From: JAOUEA01 sp963825685
Lineage (GTDB): Bacteria > Actinomycetota > UBA4738 > HRBIN12
Length of the DNA: 64,000 bases
Direction: 5' to 3'
NCBI GenBank assembly: GCA_963825685.1
Contig: CAWGUD010000009.1
Location: 62,001-126,000, forward strand
Positions 55,436 through 63,590 of the stretch are shown one piece after another; within the stretch, counting starts at the first letter, position 1; each line of letters begins with the position of its first letter. The notes under the pieces are model-generated. The model did no database searches, had not been told where the DNA came from, and saw nothing but the letters and a program-made list of their open reading frames with translations. The position numbers and the translations under genes are program-made.

Positions 55436-55933
55436 TCAGCTGCGGACCGTGAAGTGTCTGCGCTGGTCGCCGGCCACGTGCACACCGAGCGCCCTCGCCG
55501 CAGCCTGAGCACGGGTGTGCGACTGCACGCCGGGTCGGGCCGAGATGTCCCGGGAGAGGTCCGCGAGCTTCACGAACCGCACGCCGGCCGCATCGACGGG
55601 AGGCCCGGCGACCGCCTCGGTCAGGCAAACGATCGGCACGACCGTGGCGAGCGCCGATGCCTTGGTCAGCCGCCCGGAGAACCGTCGCGCCCCGGTTCGA
55701 AGCTTCCGGAGCGCCGGCACCGCCTGATCCCCGACCACCGGGCGCCTCGCATCGACCAGCGCGACGCCGGCGAGATCGCACACCGCGATCAGGAAGGCGC
55801 CCGTGGTCCCGATCACGGCGTAGTCTGCGTTCCACTCGTGTCCGGGCAGCACGAAGAAGCTGTACGCGTCGAGACGACCGAGCTCACGCGCGACGGCGGC
55901 GGTCGCACCCGTCCCATGTTCCGGCGCAGCCAT
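55436..55933 (-). CDS. hypothetical protein, weakly NERD-like
   Basis: The 165-residue soluble protein includes AYSFFVLPGHEWNADYAVIGTTGAFLIAV (split; residues ~23-50), whose 'D-Y-hydrophobic-G-G-x-F-hydrophobic' run resembles the nuclease-related domain strand, but the full Glu/Lys catalytic set is not evident. The remainder is Arg/Ala-rich with a basic C-terminus. Start ATG 55933 has no clear ribosome site or -10. It lies between the VWA gene and a small membrane protein, all leftward. I do not claim nuclease activity. Confidence 0.5.
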   Translation of the reverse strand: MAAPEHGTGATAAVARELGRLDAYSFFVLPGHEWNADYAVIGTTGAFLIAVCDLAGVALVDARRPVVGDQAVPALRKLRTGARRFSGRLTKASALATVVPIVCLTEAVAGPPVDAAGVRFVKLADLSRDISARPGVQSHTRAQAAARALGVHVAGDQRRHFTVRS

Positions 55934-55972
55934 GGTTCTCAGATTCGGCGAGGATTGCGCGGGTCTTGAGGC

Positions 55973-56362
55973 TCAGCCGATCCCGAGGCCGGTCATCAGG
56001 CCTCGAAGGGTGAGCCCGAAGCAGATGAACGCTGCGAACGCGAAGGGCACCCACGGCTGGATCGGCTTCGCGCCGGGCTGGGTCTTCTGCAGGTCGCGCG
56101 CAAGCGCGTGCGCGATGATCAGGATCACGATCGGCCCGAAGCCGTAGACGTAGTGGAGCCACTCGGTGGGGCGGCGTCCGAGCAGCAGAAGCACGATGCC
56201 GATCACCGCCTGCAACCCCGCCGCCACCTGTGCGACCGTCAACCACTGCCAGTACCGCTCACCCGGCCCGCGCCGAGCGATCAGCGCTCCGAGGGGCCAG
56301 AGCCAGCCGATCGCGAAGAGCGCGACCACCGCGAACCCGACCCACTCGTGGACCTGTGACAT
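55973..56362 (-). CDS. small four-helix membrane protein
   Basis: This 129-residue protein has helices at ~8-27 (VGFAVVALFAIGWLWPLGAL), ~41-60 (LTVAQVAAGLQAVIGIVLLL), ~73-90 (VYGFGPIVILIIAHAL) and ~105-122 (VPFAFAAFICFGLTLRGL), with His residues (VHEW, LHYVYG, AHAL) near helix ends that could bind heme or metal. I do not recognise a specific family. ATG 56362 is 8 bases after TAGTAT. It lies between the MoxR and VWA genes on the same strand and may belong with them. Confidence 0.65.
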   Translation of the reverse strand: MSQVHEWVGFAVVALFAIGWLWPLGALIARRGPGERYWQWLTVAQVAAGLQAVIGIVLLLLGRRPTEWLHYVYGFGPIVILIIAHALARDLQKTQPGAKPIQPWVPFAFAAFICFGLTLRGLMTGLGIG

Positions 56363-56370
56363 CGCGCCGG

Positions 56371-56376
56371 ATACTA
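56371..56376 (-). promoter_or_regulatory. -10 box, near-leaderless start
   Basis: TAGTAT on the minus strand, 8 bases before ATG 56362. Confidence 0.5.
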
Positions 56377-56389
56377 CGAGCCTGCGCCC

Positions 56390-57799
56390 TCAGGCAGCCT
56401 CGGGGCCCGTGTACCGCGCGCTTCGGTCGCCGCCATCCTTGTTCAAGCGACGCGAGAGGTACAGTCCTTCGAGCGCGAACTCGAGCGCGCTCGCCGCGAC
56501 ACCCGGGCTCTCCTCCTCGACACCGAGACGCTCCAGCAGCTTCGCCAGGCCGGGCAGATCGCCGATCGCATCGAGCAACTCGTTCCCGGGCGTGAGCTCT
56601 CCCGTGTCGACCGCAAGGCCCTCGTCGAACCGCTCGAGCAGCGGCGCGAAGTCGTAACCCGACAATCGCCGACGGAACACCTCGAGCTCGGCCGTGCGCA
56701 TCGCCCGCAGCAAGATATCGGCCTCGCGGCCCTCCTCGATCGTGTCGAACTCGACGCGGCCCTCGGAGCTCATCAGCACAGCGGGAAGGTCGACCACGCG
56801 CGGCACGGCTTCCGGCTCGCCGGCCCGGGCCGCCCGTCGAACGGCCGCCGCCTGCAGCGTCTCGAGGTTGCCGATCGAATAACGCACGCTGATGCCGCTG
56901 CGGTGGTTCACGTGCGCCGAGCGGCGGAGCTCAGCGGTGAGCGCCGCAACGACTTCCTTCATGAAGATCGGCACGCGCAGCGGCACGGCCCCGTCGATCC
57001 GCGCGGCTTCCTGATCCATGATGCGGATCTCCTCCCGCAGCGTCTCCGGGTAGTGCGTGCGGATCTGCGTGCCGAACCGGTCTTTCAGGGGCGAGACGAT
57101 GCGGCCACGGTGCGTGTAGTCGTCGGGGTTCGCGGTCGCGACGAGCAGCATGTCGAGCGGCAACCGGATGCGGTAGCCGCGGATCTGCACGTCGCGCTCC
57201 TCGAGGATGTTGAACAGGCTCACCTGGATACGCTCGGGCAGGTCGGGCAGCTCGTTGATCGCGACGATGCCCCGGTTGGTACGAGGGATCAGGCCGTAGT
57301 GGATCGTGCCTTCGTCGCCGAGGTACCGACCCTCAGCCACCTTGATCGGGTCGACGTCGCCGATCAGGTCACCCACGCTGGTGTCAGGGGTCGCCAGCTT
57401 CTCTGCGTACCGGTCGTCGCGGTGGATCCAGGTGATCGGCGTGTCGTCGCCGTGCTCGTCGACGAGCGCTCGGCCGTGCGCGCTGATCGGCCGGTACGGG
57501 TGGTCGTTCGTCTCGGTTCCCTCGACCGCCGGCGCGAACTCGTCGAGCAACTGCACGAGCGCGCGCACCAGGCGCGTCTTCGCTTGACCTCGCTCCCCGA
57601 GCAGGATCAGATCGTGTCCGGCGAGGATGCCGCGCTCGAGTGCCGGCAGCACGGTGCCCTCGAATCCGACGAGCCCGGGGAACAGGTCGTCACCGGAAGC
57701 CAGCTTCGCGAGCAGGTTGTCGCGGAGCTCCTGCTTCACGGTGCGGTCGAGGAAGCCGGACGCGCGCAAGGCGCCGAGGGTCGTGGGGAGATCGGTCAT
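56390..57799 (-). CDS. MoxR/magnesium-chelatase-I-like AAA+ ATPase
   Basis: An intact 469-residue AAA+ protein: Walker A-like LLGERGQAKTRLVRALV (residues ~66-82), YGLIPRTNRGIVAINELPDLPERIQ (Walker B variant N-E instead of D-E, ~175-190), VQIRGYRIRLPLDMLLVATANPDDYTHRGRI (sensor 1; split) and a helical C-terminal lid. Such ATPases drive VWA partners in chaperone-like or metal-insertion roles. The leftward order is MoxR (57799), small membrane protein, NERD-like protein, VWA protein. ATG 57799 follows TACCCT by 6 bases. No chlorophyll or cobalamin genes are in view. Confidence 0.85.
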   Translation of the reverse strand: MTDLPTTLGALRASGFLDRTVKQELRDNLLAKLASGDDLFPGLVGFEGTVLPALERGILAGHDLILLGERGQAKTRLVRALVQLLDEFAPAVEGTETNDHPYRPISAHGRALVDEHGDDTPITWIHRDDRYAEKLATPDTSVGDLIGDVDPIKVAEGRYLGDEGTIHYGLIPRTNRGIVAINELPDLPERIQVSLFNILEERDVQIRGYRIRLPLDMLLVATANPDDYTHRGRIVSPLKDRFGTQIRTHYPETLREEIRIMDQEAARIDGAVPLRVPIFMKEVVAALTAELRRSAHVNHRSGISVRYSIGNLETLQAAAVRRAARAGEPEAVPRVVDLPAVLMSSEGRVEFDTIEEGREADILLRAMRTAELEVFRRRLSGYDFAPLLERFDEGLAVDTGELTPGNELLDAIGDLPGLAKLLERLGVEEESPGVAASALEFALEGLYLSRRLNKDGGDRSARYTGPEAA

Positions 57800-57805
57800 G
57801 CGTTC

Positions 57806-57811
57806 AGGGTA
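57806..57811 (-). promoter_or_regulatory. -10 box, leaderless start
   Basis: TACCCT on the minus strand, 6 bases before ATG 57799. Confidence 0.55.
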
Positions 57812-57869
57812 AGCCCCGCCCAGGGATAGCGCCGTGGTGTGGATCGGGTGCGTGGATTCCGCGCGGTGG

Positions 57870-58280
57870 TCAGCTGGCGCTGCGCACCGACATCTCGACG
57901 CCGCCGAGCGCCTTCGCGAGCTTCACCGGGCTGCGGCCGTCGTTGTTCTCGTGGTGGGGGTCGGCGCCGTGACCCAGCAGCACCTGCACGATCGGACCCT
58001 CGCCGCGGGTGCGGAGCGTCGCGCACCACAACGGCGTGTTGCCGTCCACGTCCTCGGCGTCGACGTCGGCGCCACTCGAGAGCAGCAGTTCCGCGACGGC
58101 GACCGAGCATCCTTGGGCCGCGTAGTGCAGTGGCGTCTGCCCGTCGTGGTCTCCGATGCGGATGTCGACGCCCGAGTCCACCAGTTCCTGGGCGCGAGGG
58201 AGGTCGCCGAACAGCGCGGCGTAGTGCAGCGGCACGCGGCCCGAGACGTCCGCGGGCGGCCTGTTCTCAACCAAAGCCAT
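57870..58280 (-). CDS. ankyrin-repeat protein
   Basis: A 136-residue protein almost wholly made of ankyrin repeats: GRVPLHYAALFGDLPRAQEL, DGQTPLHYAAQGCSVAVAEL, DGNTPLWCATLRTRGEGPIV and DGRSPVKLAKALGG, each with the T/V-P-L-H-Y-A-A turn. Ankyrin stacks bind other proteins; a three-to-four repeat protein like this is probably an adaptor or inhibitor. ATG 58280 is chosen since the repeats begin soon after; an upstream TTG near 58328 would add a His-rich leader. The start sits in a perfect 13-base palindrome. Confidence 0.85.
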   Translation of the reverse strand: MALVENRPPADVSGRVPLHYAALFGDLPRAQELVDSGVDIRIGDHDGQTPLHYAAQGCSVAVAELLLSSGADVDAEDVDGNTPLWCATLRTRGEGPIVQVLLGHGADPHHENNDGRSPVKLAKALGGVEMSVRSAS

Positions 58281-58291
58281 AGGGTCCCTAT
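58279..58291. promoter_or_regulatory. perfect palindrome at the ankyrin gene start
   Basis: ATAGGGTCCCTAT is a 13-base perfect palindrome covering the first base pair of ATG 58280 and upstream sequence; a possible operator, or chance. Confidence 0.3.
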
Positions 58292-58349
58292 CGGCCGCAG
58301 GGCGGTGATGCTGAAACGGTTCGTTCAAAGATGCGTCCGAGGCCGCTGG

Positions 58350-58355
58350 TAGCGT
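58350..58355 (+). promoter_or_regulatory. -10 box, leaderless start
   Basis: TAGCGT, 7 bases before ATG 58363. Confidence 0.55.
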
Positions 58356-58362
58356 CGCGTCG

Positions 58363-60300
58363 ATGACAGAAGGAACCGACCCACTCGCCGGGCTGAACGA
58401 CGCCCAGCGTCAAGCCGCCGAAGCCGTGCGAGGGCCGGTCGCGATCCTGGCGGGCGCCGGCACCGGCAAGACCACCACGATCACCCACCGCATCGCCCAT
58501 CAGGTGCAGGTCGGCGCGTTCGAACCGACCGCCGTGCTGGCGGTCACGTTCACCGAGAAGGCGGCCGGTGAGTTGAAGGCGCGCCTGGCCGGGCTCGGGG
58601 TCGAAGGCGTCGAGGCCCGCACGTTCCACGCGTCGGCACTGCGCCAGCTCGGCACCCTCTGGCCGAGGTTCACGGGTCGCGGGCTCCCCGAGGTGCTGAA
58701 CACGAAGGCACAGATCCTGAACCCGATCGCGAACGGGCTGCCCGGCGCGTACCGGTTCCTGCCGCGGCGCGAACTCGCCGGCGAGATCGAGTGGGCGAAG
58801 AACCGGCTCGTGAACCCGGCCGGCTACCTCGAAGCGATCGAGGCAGAGGACCGCACGCCCCCGTTGCCGGCGGACCTGATGCAGCGCACCTTCGCGGCGT
58901 ACGAGCGCACGAAGGGCGAACGGCGCATGGACTTCGAGGACATGCTGCTGATGCTCGTGAGGCTCCTCGGCGACGAGGCCGAGGCCGCCCGCCTGGTGCA
59001 CGAGCGGTTCCATGCGTTCACGGTCGACGAGTACCAGGACGTGAACCCGCTTCAGCAGGCCCTGCTCGACCGGTGGCTCGGGGGCCGCGACGAGCTCTGC
59101 GTCGTCGGCGACGACTACCAGACGATCTACACGTTCACCGGCGCCTCACCCGAGCACCTGTTGACGTTTCCCGAGCGCTACCCGAACGCCACGGTCGTTC
59201 GGCTCGAGGAGAACTACCGGTCGTCACCGCAGGTCCTGACGGTCGCGAACGCACTCGCCCGGTCGATGGGCGGGTTCCAGAAGACGCTGCGAGCGACCCG
59301 CGACGACGGGCCGAACCCGACCGCGCGCGCGGTGCCCGACCCCGAGGCCGAGGTCGCGTTCGTGATCGGTGAGGCCCAGCGGCTGCACGGCCAGGGTGTG
59401 CCGTGGGAACAGGTCGCCGTGCTCTACCGCATCAACGCCCGCTCCGAGACCTACGAGGAAGCGCTCGCTGCCGCGGGCGTGCCGTACCAGGTGCGCGATG
59501 GGTCGTTCCTGCGGCGTCCGGGGCCACGCGGCGTGATCGCCCGGCTCCGCAGAACCGAGGGGGCAACCGACGTCGCCGGGGCGGTCGAGGCGATCACCGA
59601 CTCGATCGGCTACGCGCCCGACGGGCCGGGCGACGACGCTGGCGACGAGGAAGCCACGCGGCAGGCCGACCTCGGGCGCATGCGGGCGCTCGCGTCGGAG
59701 TACACGAGGGCGGCCGGCGACGAGGCGACGGTCCAGGGCTTCCTGGCTGAACTCGAGCATCGGTTCGCCGCCGAACGCGAGGGTCGCGGCGTGCAGCTGA
59801 TGACCTACCACCGTGCGAAGGGGCTGGAGTTCGAGGCGGTGTTCCTGCCGAGGCTCCTCGACGGCGAGCTCCCCTACCGAGCCCGGAAGAGCGAGGCCGA
59901 TCCCGACGAGGAGCGACGGCTGCTGTACGTGGGCATCACACGGGCGCGGGAGCACCTGTTCCTGTCGTGGCCGCGTGAACCGCGCTCCGCACCGAGCCCG
60001 TTCCTCCGGGAGATCGGGGTGGTGAAGGCCGAGGCCGCTCGCCGGTCCGCTGCGTCGCGCACCCCGGTCACGGTCGGTGCCGGAGGCGGACCGTTGTTCG
60101 ATCGGCTGAAGGAGTGGCGTCGCCTGCGCGCTTCGACAGACGGCGTGCCGGCGTACGTGATCTTCCATGACTCGACGCTCGCCGAGATCGCAGAGCGCAA
60201 GCCGGGCGACTGGGCAGACCTGGCGGCCGTGCCAGGCATCGGCCCGACGAAGCTCGATCGCTACGCCGACGAGGTGCTCGCGATCGTGTCGGCCGAGTAG
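58363..60300 (+). CDS. UvrD/Rep-family DNA helicase with C-terminal HRDC domain (UvrD2-like)
   Basis: An intact 645-residue superfamily 1A helicase: motif I AILAGAGTGKTTTITHRI (residues ~27-44), Ia VTFTEKAAGEL, motif II FTVDEYQDVNPLQQAL (~222-237), motif III VGDDYQTIYTFTGAS, motif IV RLEENYRSS, motif V MTYHRAKGLEFEAVF and motif VI YVGITRAREHLFLSW (~523-537). The last ~80 residues form an HRDC domain (LAEIAERKPGDWADLAAVPGIG). Actinobacterial UvrD2 has this same add-on and unwinds DNA in repair. It is shorter than UvrD1/PcrA (~750). Leaderless TAGCGT start. Confidence 0.9.
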   Translation: MTEGTDPLAGLNDAQRQAAEAVRGPVAILAGAGTGKTTTITHRIAHQVQVGAFEPTAVLAVTFTEKAAGELKARLAGLGVEGVEARTFHASALRQLGTLWPRFTGRGLPEVLNTKAQILNPIANGLPGAYRFLPRRELAGEIEWAKNRLVNPAGYLEAIEAEDRTPPLPADLMQRTFAAYERTKGERRMDFEDMLLMLVRLLGDEAEAARLVHERFHAFTVDEYQDVNPLQQALLDRWLGGRDELCVVGDDYQTIYTFTGASPEHLLTFPERYPNATVVRLEENYRSSPQVLTVANALARSMGGFQKTLRATRDDGPNPTARAVPDPEAEVAFVIGEAQRLHGQGVPWEQVAVLYRINARSETYEEALAAAGVPYQVRDGSFLRRPGPRGVIARLRRTEGATDVAGAVEAITDSIGYAPDGPGDDAGDEEATRQADLGRMRALASEYTRAAGDEATVQGFLAELEHRFAAEREGRGVQLMTYHRAKGLEFEAVFLPRLLDGELPYRARKSEADPDEERRLLYVGITRAREHLFLSWPREPRSAPSPFLREIGVVKAEAARRSAASRTPVTVGAGGGPLFDRLKEWRRLRASTDGVPAYVIFHDSTLAEIAERKPGDWADLAAVPGIGPTKLDRYADEVLAIVSAE

Positions 60301-60306
60301 TCCAGA

Positions 60307-61053
60307 TCAGACGAGCCGGGCGACGAGCAACGCCACCGCCAGGAGCGGCACCGCGATCGAGAGGAACCGGAGCCCCGACTCGGGAGCGACACGCAGGGTC
60401 GAGGCGTCGATCGGTTCTCGGACCCCGTCGTCGAGCGTCACCTCTCCGCGCACGTCGACGACACGACGACGGAGGCGTCTGACGGGCGTCGACAGCGCAC
60501 GTTGCGCCGCGCTGAGCATCGCGCAGGCCGCGGCAGCGAGCATGACGGCCAGGCTGAGCGCCGCGGCCTGCGCGAAGTACGCGGTGAGCACCGGGAAGGC
60601 CCCCCACGCGAGCGCGAACCACAAGTCGGAATGGAACGCGCCGCCGAACAACTCCAGGTTGTAGGCGACCACCAGGAACGCCCCCACCACGATGAACACG
60701 CCGAGCCAGGGCGAGACCTCGACCATGCCGTCGATGCCGAGCGCGACGGCGCCGGCGAGGCCGACGACCGCGACGGCCACGAGCACGACGCTCGAGACGC
60801 GGGTGCGGAGCGGCCGTCCGTGCAGTTCGTCGAGCGCGTGTGCGGCGATGCCCATCGCGAGGAAGAAGGCGAGCAGGGTCTCGCCCAGCCAACGCATGTT
60901 CACGTCGGGGGCGAGCGACGCACCGATCACCACGTACGACAGGTGCCACACGGTGTACGGCGGATGGAGCAGGCTCCACCAATCGCGCCACCCCCCCGGC
61001 TCCAGCGCGTAGAACGCCGGACGCTCCGAAGGCCCGTTCGGACTACGTTGCAC
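60307..61053 (-). CDS. polytopic membrane protein, UbiA-prenyltransferase-like
   Basis: The 248-residue protein has about seven helices. Early LHPPYTVWHLSYVVIGASL and AMGIAAHALDELHGRPLRTRV (residues ~60-90; HALDE in place of the UbiA N-x-x-x-D motif) suggest a distant UbiA-superfamily member, which would attach isoprenoid chains to aromatic or lipid acceptors. The canonical Asp-rich motifs are not fully present, so activity is uncertain. GTG 61053 overlaps the methyltransferase stop by 11 bases. A UbiE-like methyltransferase directly upstream supports a quinone or lipid pathway (inference). Confidence 0.6.
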   Translation of the reverse strand: MQRSPNGPSERPAFYALEPGGWRDWWSLLHPPYTVWHLSYVVIGASLAPDVNMRWLGETLLAFFLAMGIAAHALDELHGRPLRTRVSSVVLVAVAVVGLAGAVALGIDGMVEVSPWLGVFIVVGAFLVVAYNLELFGGAFHSDLWFALAWGAFPVLTAYFAQAAALSLAVMLAAAACAMLSAAQRALSTPVRRLRRRVVDVRGEVTLDDGVREPIDASTLRVAPESGLRFLSIAVPLLAVALLVARLV

Positions 61054-61777
61054 GACCGCCCGCCTTCACGCCCCAGATCACCACCGCGGCGCCGAGCGTC
61101 AGCTCGCGGGAGCGCACGTGGCCGATGCCGGCTTCCTGCCACCACCGCACCTGTTCGGGCAGCGGCGCCCGTTCTTCGAGCCGGCTGATGCTGGGGCCGA
61201 GGAAGTTGCCGGTGTGCCGCCACTGCGGCGAGATGAACGATCCGAGCACCGGAAGCACGCCGCGGGTGTACGCGTACCAACCCGCCCGCAGCATGGGCCG
61301 CTGCGGCACGTGGAACTCCAACGACGCAATCGCGCCCCCCGGCCGCACGACGCGGGCGAGCTCGCGGAGCGTCGCCGCGGGGTCGTCGACGTAGCGCACG
61401 AGGTAGGTGAACGTCAGCGCGTCGAACGTGCCGTCGGCGAACGGAAGCGCCTCCGCCCGACCGAGCGCCGGCCGGATCTGGCCGCTGAACCCGGCCGCTT
61501 CGTTCGCGGGCAGTCCCGCCACGAGCATCCTCTCGCTGGGGTCGAGGGAGACGACGTTGACCCGCAGGCGAGCCGCGAGGTCGCGCGAGACCAGCCCGGT
61601 GCCCGCGGCGACGTCGAGCACGAGTGACCCCGGCACGGCCCCGAGCTTGGAGACCATGAACCTGCGCCACCGCGGATCCTGGCCGAACGACAGCACCGCG
61701 CCCGCCCAGGAGTACTGCGGCGCGATAGCCGTGAACAACCCGGGCGACGCGGCGCGGTCCGAAGCCACGTCAGCCAC
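61043..61777 (-). CDS. UbiE/COQ5-type SAM methyltransferase
   Basis: The 244-residue protein has LFTAIAPQYSWAGAVLSFGQDPRWRR (UbiE N-terminal helix; split), motif I VLDVAAGTGLVSRDLA (residues ~53-68), motif II VSLDPSERML, post-I ALGRAEALPFADGTFDALTF (~100-119) and LREL ARVVRPGGAIASLEF-type motif III (VVRPGGAIASLEF, ~140). This is the menaquinone/ubiquinone C-methyltransferase family layout, though relatives methylate many lipids. GTG 61777 overlaps the HAD gene stop by 8 bases, and its own end overlaps the UbiA-like gene, indicating one operon. Confidence 0.85.
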   Translation of the reverse strand: MADVASDRAASPGLFTAIAPQYSWAGAVLSFGQDPRWRRFMVSKLGAVPGSLVLDVAAGTGLVSRDLAARLRVNVVSLDPSERMLVAGLPANEAAGFSGQIRPALGRAEALPFADGTFDALTFTYLVRYVDDPAATLRELARVVRPGGAIASLEFHVPQRPMLRAGWYAYTRGVLPVLGSFISPQWRHTGNFLGPSISRLEERAPLPEQVRWWQEAGIGHVRSRELTLGAAVVIWGVKAGGRAT

Positions 61778-62555
61778 CGAGTCCGAGCAGCGCCGGCACG
61801 TCGGCGAGCGCGTCGACCACGACGTCGGGCGTGCCACGGTCGAGGTCGGCGGGCTGGAACTTCCCGCTGCGAACGAGGACTCCGACGAGCCCGGAGCTCT
61901 GCGCGCCGGCGACGTCGTTCATGATGTCGTCCCCGACCATCGCCGCTCGTTCGGGCGACACCCCGAGCATGTCGAGCGCTGCACGGAAGTAGGCGGACGC
62001 CGGCTTCCCACACACGACCGGCGTGACGCCCGACGAGGCCTCGAGTGCCGCGACGAACGCACCTCCATCGAGCTGGAGTCCTTCGCTCGTGCGCCAATAG
62101 AGGTTCCGGTGCATCGCCACGAACGCGGCGCCCTCGTTCAGCCGTCGGAACACCCGGTTGATCATCTCGTAGCTGAAGTCGTCGCACCCCCCGCCGAGCA
62201 CGACCACATCGGCCCGATCGACGTCGACCAGCTCCACCCCCGTGAGGTCTTCACGCGGGTCGCCGTCGCTCAGCACGAACACCTTCGCCCCCGCATGGAG
62301 AGAGCGGAGGTGGCTCGCGGTCGCGGTCACGGCCGTCACGATCTCGTCGGGCGTGAAGTCGAAGCCGGCCTCGCGCAACGTCGCGGCGAGTCCCAGGCGC
62401 GTGTGCGTCGTCGTGTTCGTGAGGAGCCGGAACGGCACATCGCCACGACGCAGCGCAGCGACGGCCTCCACCGAGCCCGGCAGCGCCTGCCACGACGTGA
62501 CGAGCACACCATCGATGTCGAGCAACAACGCATCGACGTCGAGCGGAGCGGTCAT
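61770..62555 (-). CDS. HAD-IIA family hydrolase (NagD-like phosphatase)
   Basis: An intact 261-residue HAD phosphatase: motif I LLLDIDGVLVTSW (Asp nucleophile, residues ~9-21), motif II RLLTNTTT (~43), motif III VCGKPASAYFRAALDML (Lys ~183) and motif IV AMVGDDIMNDVAGAQSSG (~205). The large C2A cap between ~70 and 180 defines subclass IIA, whose members act on nucleoside monophosphates, sugar phosphates or phosphohistidine. ATG 62555 is preceded by CAGACT at N6, a weak -10. It leads the three-gene leftward group with the methyltransferase and UbiA-like gene. Confidence 0.88.
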   Translation of the reverse strand: MTAPLDVDALLLDIDGVLVTSWQALPGSVEAVAALRRGDVPFRLLTNTTTHTRLGLAATLREAGFDFTPDEIVTAVTATASHLRSLHAGAKVFVLSDGDPREDLTGVELVDVDRADVVVLGGGCDDFSYEMINRVFRRLNEGAAFVAMHRNLYWRTSEGLQLDGGAFVAALEASSGVTPVVCGKPASAYFRAALDMLGVSPERAAMVGDDIMNDVAGAQSSGLVGVLVRSGKFQPADLDRGTPDVVVDALADVPALLGLGG

Positions 62556-62606
62556 GACCGCAGTCTGGCACGCGACGCCGAACCTCGAGGGTGCCCCTCT
62601 TCCCCC

Positions 62607-63470
62607 TTAGAGCCGGATGCCGGCCCGCTTCCTCGCCTCGGCGAGATCGGCGCCCGGGTCGATGCCCTGCTGTCGCAGCAGGAAATCCGTGTAGGGAGCG
62701 ATGAATCGATACTTCGGCGGCAGCGCCGGTCGCACCGCGCGGATCAACGGGAACGACGCTCGCGTCGCTGCCCGCTTCCCCGCACCGAAGGGAACGCCGT
62801 ACATCTCGCGGATAGCATCGGGCAACGTGCCGTACGCGAGCCGTGAGACGCCGCGAAGCACCGGACGCCACTCCGCTTCCTCGGGTGGATCGAAGAACAG
62901 GTCCAACACCCTGCGGGCCCCGTCGGTCACCTGCAGCTCTCCTCGATCCTCGAAGTCGGCGAGCCAAGCGCGGAGCCCCTGCCACGTCGACGGGATCATC
63001 TCGCGAGGGACGAGGCAGAGTTGCGCCGCGAGCATCTGCTCTTCGTGGAAGCGTTGACGACCGGCATCGTCGAGCTTCCCGACGGTGAGCGCTTCGAAGA
63101 GGATCGCCGAATCGACGAGGCACGCGTGCACGTAGAGCAGCAACTCGGGGTCGAGGGCGTCGTAGCGCTTGCCGGTGACAGGATCGATGCCGTTGATGCG
63201 AGTGTGCACCTCGTTGATCTTGTCGGCTGCCGCGTGCGCCTCGGTCTTGGTTCCGAATGTGAGTGTGTAGGTCAGGATCAGTGTGCGCTGCAGCCGCTTC
63301 CATGGGTTCCGCTCGTACATGCCCGTCTGGTTGGCACCGGCGACCACGAGCGGATGGGCGGCCTGCATCAGCAGCGCGCGCGCACCACCGAACAGCACCG
63401 TGACCTCGCGGTGCACCTGCCATGAGACGCTCTCGGGCCCGAAGTAGCCGCTGTCGGTCGTGCTGGCCAT
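62607..63470 (-). CDS. MpaB/DUF2236-family oxygenase-like protein
   Basis: The 287-residue helical protein matches the latex-clearing-protein/MpaB fold: TVLFGGARALLMQAAHPLVVAG (residues ~24-45), RNPWKRLQRTLILTYTLTFGT (~54-74), NEVHTRINGIDP, YVHACLVDSAILFEAL (~113-128) and EEQMLAAQLCLVP. DUF2236 proteins bind heme b or iron in a helical bundle using conserved His residues and include oxygenases; actinobacteria carry many copies. The substrate here is unknown. ATG 63470 is 6 bases after TACGCT (leaderless). Confidence 0.85.
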   Translation of the reverse strand: MASTTDSGYFGPESVSWQVHREVTVLFGGARALLMQAAHPLVVAGANQTGMYERNPWKRLQRTLILTYTLTFGTKTEAHAAADKINEVHTRINGIDPVTGKRYDALDPELLLYVHACLVDSAILFEALTVGKLDDAGRQRFHEEQMLAAQLCLVPREMIPSTWQGLRAWLADFEDRGELQVTDGARRVLDLFFDPPEEAEWRPVLRGVSRLAYGTLPDAIREMYGVPFGAGKRAATRASFPLIRAVRPALPPKYRFIAPYTDFLLRQQGIDPGADLAEARKRAGIRL

Positions 63471-63476
63471 GCTTCG

Positions 63477-63482
63477 AGCGTA
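63477..63482 (-). promoter_or_regulatory. -10 box, leaderless start
   Basis: TACGCT on the minus strand, 6 bases before ATG 63470. Confidence 0.55.
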
Positions 63483-63590
63483 CGGGCATACGGCGTGTTC
63501 GGCCCTGGTCGAACCTCTGCGCCGCTCGCAACTGGACTTGCACCCGAACCGATGGGACGATCGCGGCCCCACGCGTCATCCTTCCCCACC

